Shown: positions 58,203-64,000 of the stretch, piece after piece
How the letters are laid out: every line of letters begins with the position of its first letter
How positions within the stretch are numbered: position 1 is the first letter of the stretch
NCBI GenBank assembly: GCA_032622095.1
Contig: CP136061.1
Location: 22,570,991 to 22,634,990, forward strand
Length of the DNA stretch: 64,000 nucleotides
From: Siphonodentalium dalli
Lineage: Eukaryota > Mollusca > Scaphopoda > Gadilida > Siphonodentaliidae
Direction of reading: 5' to 3'
The notes under the pieces: generated by a model
What the model was told of the DNA's origin: nothing
The model's database searches: none
The model's input: only the letters and a program-made list of their open reading frames with translations
Program-made: the position numbers and the translations under genes

Positions 58203-58386
58203 ACATGGTTATTGTTGTGGGGACAAAATCGTTATCTCCGGCAACATCGTGGGGTACATGGAGATTTAATACCTGGATGTCTCGTTTTGAACCCATCGGC
58301 TCCGCCTCGGGGTTCAAAATCGACATCCAGGTATTAAATCTCCATGTACCCCCGATGTTGCCGAAGATAACTAATATTATACCATG
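58203..58386. repeat. Long palindrome (about 70-bp arms)
   Basis: 'acatggagatttaatacctg' and tctccggcaacatcg are mirrored to 'aggtattaaatctccatgta' and cgatgttgccg around a centre near 58301. Confidence 0.9.
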
Positions 58387-58885
58387 ATTGCCTATTCTAT
58401 TATGGGTATAGCACCCATTTTGTAAACTTCATCATTACACCCTATACTGTGGGTATACAGCTTCCTACTGTGGGTATAAATTTCTGCTGTGGGTGTAAAT
58501 GTTCAAACGTAATTTCATGTATACCCATAGTAGAACTACATCGTAGTTAGCAAAATAGTTCCTATGTCACATTCATTTAAAATTGGAAGTTGTCATGATA
58601 TCAATTAGATATGAGGAAAATTGTCTGAATTTCAATCAAATGTAGCATTGTAGCTTGCTAGTGCTATATTAACTAGGAAACATATATGAATGATAATTCC
58701 AAGTGACTGATCGCTCAGAAACAGAATGACGTCATGACGTTAATGTAAGCATCACTACGCGTGATGCATATTCCTTATAGCGTCATGTTTGTGTCTCTCT
58801 GGTGAGGATACACATTCAAAGTAAACAGCGGGGTAGTTGAATTCGCGAACAAAATTACAAAAATAATAATTATGGCATAAATAAA
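58387..58885. other. No gene; short degenerate repeats
   Basis: 'ctgtgggtataaa'-type words recur four times at 58440-58500. Nothing else was recognised. Confidence 0.4.
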
Positions 58886-59026
58886 ATACACGCATAGTAG
58901 CCGAGAGTACAACATTTTCACCACTCGTGGTATTGTGGTTTTAACCACTTGCCAAAAGGCTCGTGGTTAAAACCACAATTCCACTCGTGGTGAAAATTTG
59001 GTATTCTCGGCTACTATGGGTGTATT
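58886..59026. repeat. Palindromic MITE-like element
   Basis: acacgcatagtagccgagag at the left is mirrored by ctcggctactatgggtgt at the right. The inner arms are caccactcgtggtattgtgg and its mirror. Confidence 0.88.
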
Positions 59027-59032
59027 CTATAT

Positions 59033-59128
59033 TTACCCCATAGGATATGTTCAGATAATAAGTTTAACCCTTTCTTTACTAAATAATAGTTGATGGGTAT
59101 TTATCCCATAGGATATGTTCAGATAATA
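59033..59128. repeat. 68-bp satellite, left part
   Basis: About one and a half units ('cccataggatatgttcagat', 'agtttaaccctttc'), cut off at ATAATA by the element starting at 59129 and continued at 60669. Confidence 0.9.
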
Positions 59129-60668
59129 GAGGGCCCCTCCCCCCCCCTTTTCGTACGCCGGATTCGACCCATTTTGGACCCGTACGACGGATTAAAGTAA
59201 CAAATTATAAGCTGGATTCCGGATTCATGTATTTATATAAACGGATTCCATTTCGGGTGAAATATTGCGATTTGGTTCCTCATTTGGTCATAATAGATCA
59301 TAATATCATGAATTTTATATGGGATCCAATCTGATGCACACTCTTATAGGACTTAGTCCGTATATATTCGTTTGTATACGGTGCTCTTTATCTTTCCGGT
59401 CATTATTTGCGGCAACATATCTCAAAAATTGCCCCAAAGACATAGCAAAACAATTTGGATGATGGACTGCCAATTATATTTCCGTGAAAATGCGCTGTGG
59501 GCATAAACTTAACCCACAATTCAAAAATATGTATGTTATATTGGGCTACCATCAACATACAAACAACGGTACCTCCGATGGCTAGTTAAAACAATATAAC
59601 CTTGGCAGGATGGTGTGTGGGTTTCAACCATGCTATATGTAAAACTGTTTACTCTCCGACACTTAGCTATATCATCAAACACATTAATTCAAATGGCGTT
59701 TGTTTGGCGGTTTACATGCGATATGTTAAGCATGATTGTTAATATTATTATCTGGGACCCAAGCGGCCATATACACGCATGCAAATACATGGATGTGTAT
59801 TGTTTGACTACCAGTGGATATATACATATTATCGGGAGCTCCAACTCCCGTGCTACATGCATATATTTATATATCAAAATCAATATGTAATCATCGATTA
59901 ATCCCCAATTTTCTAGTGGAGCGTGCTCATTATGTTATTGATCTGTCCGACCGTCTGTCCATCCATCATTCGGTATTGGTTTATGTGTGGTGGCTTAAGA
60001 TACGTATCAACTTTCTAAACTTAATTTAGTATTTGGGTTTTCTAACACAGAGTGCAGGCCGAGACCACGTGTTCGGTGATCGCCGGCCAATTTCCGCTAT
60101 AGAATAGGGTCCCCCTTTTTTGTTGGGATTTCCTTCCATGTGCGTCCGCATGTGAGGGCATTGGTAAGTCCAAACTGGTTTTACTGGGATTACTGATCCG
60201 GTGCAGGTTGGGTTCAAGTTTGGAGTCCACCCGAGGGTTTTACATGTGTTATCACATCGGGGTATTAATTCTGGGTCAATATATCACGCCCATATAAAGA
60301 GCGTTTAATTTATTAGTTTTTACACGGGAATGTGATAAAGATCGGTTAATCAAAGGAAGTCTAGACGCATATTCTATACCTTTGTTACTCATTTTGTAAA
60401 CTGTCGCAAGGTAGACTGCTCTGGACCTCATTGGTGAAGTTTCCACTACCGAGGTTCAAGACGGGGTGCCTTTATATGTGGGACCTGCTCATATATTATG
60501 GGTATAACAAAAACTAATCTATAATATCATGTAAACTGGACGTGAAATCGGTATTTGTTTCTTAAACTGGATTCCGGATTCCAGGGTCAATTTGAAGCTG
60601 GATTCCGGATTCCATCGTCATTTTAAAACTGGATTCCGGACTCAAGGGGGGAGGGGGAAGGGGCCCTC
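59129..60668. mobile_element. 1540-bp DNA transposon inserted in the 68-bp satellite
   Basis: The ends are GAGGGCCCCTCCCCCCCCC and its mirror at GGGGAAGGGGCCCTC, giving TIRs starting GAGGGCCCCT. The satellite words flanking it are gttcagATAATA on the left and ATAATAagtttaaccc on the right. The uninterrupted satellite unit has a single ATAATA, so a 6-bp target duplication is directly readable. Inside are repeated ctggattccggattc words at both ends and a tccgaccgtctgtcc repeat. No transposase was recognised (the longest frames are about 90 codons). The superfamily is undetermined. Confidence 0.9.
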
Positions 60669-62043
60669 ATAATAAGTTTAACCCTTTATATTCTAAAGTA
60701 TCATTGATGAGTAGTTATCCCATAGGAAATGTTCAGATAATAAGTTTAACCCTTTCTATTCTAAAGTATCATTGGTGAGTAGTTATCCCATAGGAAATGT
60801 TCAGATAATAAGTTTAACCCTTTCTATTCTAAAGTATCATTGATGAGTAGTTATCCCATAAGAAATGTTCAGATAATAAGTTTAACCCTTTCTATTGAAT
60901 CTATTCTAAAGCATCATTGATGAGTGGTTATCCCATAGGAAATGTTCAGATAATAAGTTTTACCCTTTCTATACTAAAGCATCATTGACGAGTAGTCACC
61001 ACATAGGAAATGTTCAAATAATAAGTTTGACACTTTCTACATTAAATCTTCATTGATGAGTAGTTATCCCATAGGAAATGTTCAGATAATAAGTTTGACA
61101 CTTTCTACATTAAATCTTCATTGATGAGTAGTTATCCCGTAGGAAATGTTCAGATAATAAGTTTAACACTTTCTACATTAAATCTTCATTGATGAGTAGT
61201 TATCCCATAGGAAATGTTCAGATAATAAGTTTAACACTTTCTACATTAAATCTTCATTGATGAGTAGTTATCCCATAGGAAATGTTCAGATAATAAGTTT
61301 GACACTTTCTACATTAAATCTTCATTGATGAGTAGTTATCCCGTAGGAAATGTTCAGATAATAAGTTTAACACTTTCTACATTAAATCATCATTGATCAG
61401 TAGTTATCCCGTAGGAAATGTTCAGATAATAAGTTTGACACTTTCTACATTAAATCTTCACTGATGAGTAGTTATCCCATAGGAAATGTTCAGATAGTAA
61501 GTTTAACACTTTCTACATTAAATCTTCATTGATGAGTAGTTATCCCATAGGAAATGTTCAGATAATAAGTTTAACCCTTTCTTCATTAAATCTTCATTGA
61601 TGAGTAGTTATCCCGTAGGAAATGTTCAGATAATAAGTTTAACCCTTTCTACATTAAATCTTCATTGATGAGTAGTTATCCCGTAGGAAATGTTCAGATA
61701 ATAAGTTTAACACTTTCTACATTAAATCTTCATTGATGAGTAGTTATCCCATAGGAAATCTTCAGATAATTAGTTTAACACTTTCTACATTAAATCTTCA
61801 TTGATGAGTAGTTATCCCATAGGAAATGTTCAGATAATAAGTTTAACCCTTTCTTCATTAAATCTTCATTGATGAGTAGTTATCCCGTAGGAAATGTTCA
61901 GATAATAAGTTTAACACTTTCTACATTAAATCTTCATTGATGAGTAGTTATCCCGAAGGAAATGTTCAGATAATAAGTTTAACACTTTCTACATTAAATC
62001 TTCATTGATGAGTAGTTATCCCATAGGAAATGTTCAGATAATA
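60669..62043. repeat. 68-bp satellite, right part, about 20 copies
   Basis: The unit cccataggaaatgttcagat leads through aataagtttaacactttcta to cattgatgagtagttat. Starts are spaced 68 bp (61201, 61269). Early units carry 'ctattctaaagtatc' and later ones 'ctacattaaatcttc', so two subtypes are segregated along the array. Confidence 0.97.
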
Positions 62044-62301
62044 AAAAATATGAATCCTACACTTTCTATTGTCTGTCGTCTTCTCCTGTATCCCACATGA
62101 ACATCCCGCGATCAGATATGAATAATAGACCGTTCCAATGTATAATATTGTGACTATAAGTGGGATAATCCATTTAGAATAGAAGGGGATAATCAGTTTG
62201 TTTCCAAGAAATTTGTCTTTATCCCCCGCATTCGAAGTTTGGCCTGGGGGGGAGGGGGGGGGGGTAGAAATGGGTTTCGTCCGTATATAGTAAAAAAATT
62301 G
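62044..62301. other. No recognisable gene
   Basis: A purine G tract lies at about 62246-62263. The 113-codon minus-strand frame here overlaps satellite sequence and has no domain. Confidence 0.4.
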
Positions 62302-62410
62302 CTGAAGGGTACACATGGTTTGAAAATGTGCTGAAGGGTACACATGGTTTGAAAATGTGCTGAAGGGTACACATGGTTTGAAAATGTGCTGAAGGGTACA
62401 CAGGGTTTGT
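62302..62410. repeat. 29-bp tandem repeat x 4
   Basis: gctgaagggtacacatggtt tgaaaatgt is repeated four times. Confidence 0.95.
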
Positions 62411-62857
62411 GATCGCCACTAATGCAGTTACTTTAACAGTGTTCCTGAAAGTCTGGCACCCATCAGCAGTTTTTTATTTATCAGTTGATGTTAATTTTCC
62501 TTGGAATATATACAATCTTTCTCTTATATAAATAATGGAAGGCATGGAAATTTAAAGTAATTTAGTACGAGATTTCAAAACATGTGAACCATTCAACACA
62601 TTTTTAAAACCTGCAGTGTGTCCGTCAGCATTTTTTGTTTTGGTGAAAATAACTCTGTACGTCCACCCGAAAAAAAATTAGAGCTCTTTATCTCAGGCAT
62701 CAGTCGGATTTGAATGATCTTTGATGCGCTCACGAACCAACGTGTGGGAGGGATATCCACATGGAACGGGTTTCCTCCATTCATTTTTGCAAGGTTTATG
62801 GCACGTTTATTGTCCACCGACTCATATTAAGATGAGACGATATCTATTATATATTTT
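62411..62857. other. No recognisable feature
   Basis: No supported gene or repeat. Confidence 0.4.
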
Positions 62858-64000
62858 GGAAAATCTGTCTGTGTGTCTGTCTGTCTGTTCGCGATGGACT
62901 CGAAAACGGCCGATCCGATTTCGATGAAACTTGGTATGTGGGGGGCACTTTCGGCCGGGGACTGGCATGAGCCTATTAATTGTCCCGTGCGACGTGACCT
63001 TGACCTTGAAATCGAGTCATTTCAAGGTCAAACGCCCGAGTATCACGGGATTTCGATGACAATTAGTGTCTGGAGATACTTTCGTATGGGGAGTGTCCTA
63101 AGACGTGACCTTGACTTTGAAATCGGGTCAATTCAAGGTCAAATCGCGAATATTTATGGGATTTCGACGATATTTGATACGTATGGTTACTTTTGTCCAC
63201 TTGGTGTTTTGGACGGGTCGAGTCGTGACCCCGACCTGACCTTGACCTTCAAAATGATCAATTCCAGGACAAATCGGGTAAAACCGGATGGATTTCGACG
63301 GGTACTTTTGTCGGGTACTTTTGTCCGGGCAGTGTTTTGGACGGGTCAAATCGTGACCCCACCTGACCTTGACCTTCAAAATGGACAATTCAAGGTCAAA
63401 TCGCGCAATTCGCCGAAAAGCAGAGAGGAAACAGCCCGGACGAAGTCGGGTCCACCTGCTAGTCTATTATATTTTTGGGAAATCTGTCTGTCTGTGTGTC
63501 TGTCTGTCTGTGTGTTCGCGATAGACTCGAAAACGGCCGAGCCGATTTCGATGAAACTTGGTATCCGGGGTACTTTCGGCAGGGGAGTGGCATGGGCCTG
63601 TTAACTGGCCCGTGCGACGTGACCTTGACCTTGAAATCGGGTCATTTAAAGGTCGAACGCCCGAGTATCACGGGATTTCGATGAAAATTAGTGTCTGGTG
63701 ATACTTTCGTATGGGGAGTGTCGTAAGCATATTCGTTTGCCCGTGCGACGTGACATTGACCTTGAAAATCGAGTCAATTCAAGGTCAAATCACGAATTTT
63801 GATGGGATTTCGACGAAATTTGATACGTGGGGTTACTTTTGTCCACTGAGTGTTTTGGACGGGTCGAGTCGTGACCCCGACCTGACCTTGACCTTCAAAA
63901 TGATCAATTCGAGGTCAAATCTGGTAAAACCGGATGGAAGTCGACGGGTACTTTTGTCCGGGCAGTGTTTTGGACGGGTAAAATCGTGACCCCCACCTGA
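62858..64000. repeat. Direct repeat of about 625 bp, two copies, running off the window
   Basis: Each copy opens with a ctgtctgtctgt leader and 'tcgcgatggactcgaaaacg', then 'gatttcgatgaaacttggta', then many 'gtgaccttgacctt' / 'tcaaggtcaaa' words. Copy 1 starts near 62858 and copy 2 near 63470. A 243-codon frame (62873-63604) crosses both copies and the leader. It looks like translated repeat, with no conserved domain, so no gene is called. Confidence 0.85.

Noticed and set aside
62873..63604. 243-codon plus-strand frame
   Set aside because: It spans two copies of a dispersed DNA repeat and its ctgtctgt leader, and has no domain.

Overview
The window looks like non-model invertebrate DNA, most likely from a mollusc. 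It is AT-rich and gene-poor, and it is crowded with minisatellites, palindromic MITE-like elements and dispersed repeats. Several dispersed repeats have the look of mollusc genome repeats: tccgtccg runs followed by 'gggccataactct' and 'gttcaaatgaggtcact' motifs, and ctgtctgt leaders followed by 'ttcgatgaaacttggta'. Exon/intron structure, a Cys-loop receptor gene, a LINE fragment, a tRNA-derived SINE and TTAGGG-type repeats all point to a metazoan nucleus. No operons, CRISPR arrays or rRNA were seen, and no free-standing tRNA gene.

Two genes are well supported. (1) A four-exon gene on the + strand (15680-27424) that no single open frame reveals. GT-AG exons at 15680-15725, 22117-22204, 24947-25071 and 27357-27424 join in compatible phases. 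They give a 108-residue protein with a signal peptide, seven ectodomain cysteines and a hydrophobic C-terminal segment. The introns carry large satellites, MITEs and a LINE remnant. A paralogous first exon with the same length, phase and N-terminus lies at 50009-50054. A matching but cut-short second exon lies at 50380-50420, so the family is probably tandemly arranged. (2) An intronless nicotinic-acetylcholine-receptor-like (Cys-loop) subunit on the - strand (36298-37542), with decayed copies of its own 5' end upstream.

Layout. 0-15 kb holds MITEs, a pair of 501-bp inverted TTAA elements, 73-bp, 26-bp and 30/24-bp tandem arrays, a SINE and a possible membrane-protein exon at 3267-3521. 15.7-27.4 kb is gene 1 and its introns, including a 38-bp satellite of about 68 units. 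27.9-36 kb holds foldback and TIR elements and segmental duplications. 36.3-38.3 kb is the receptor and its fossils. 38.7-50 kb holds a roughly 115-bp array, dispersed repeats, a gag-like remnant and a frameshifted remnant of a dispersed invertebrate family. 50-64 kb holds the start of the paralog, then dispersed repeats, palindromes, a 1.54-kb transposon inserted into a 68-bp satellite, and a roughly 625-bp direct repeat.

The most unusual feature is in gene 1. The 3' edges of both internal exons, together with their splice donors and the first intron bases, have been amplified into minisatellites (about 64 bp x6 at exon 2; 60-66 bp x4 with telomere-like TTAGGG spacers at exon 3). A 47-bp duplication also follows the stop codon.
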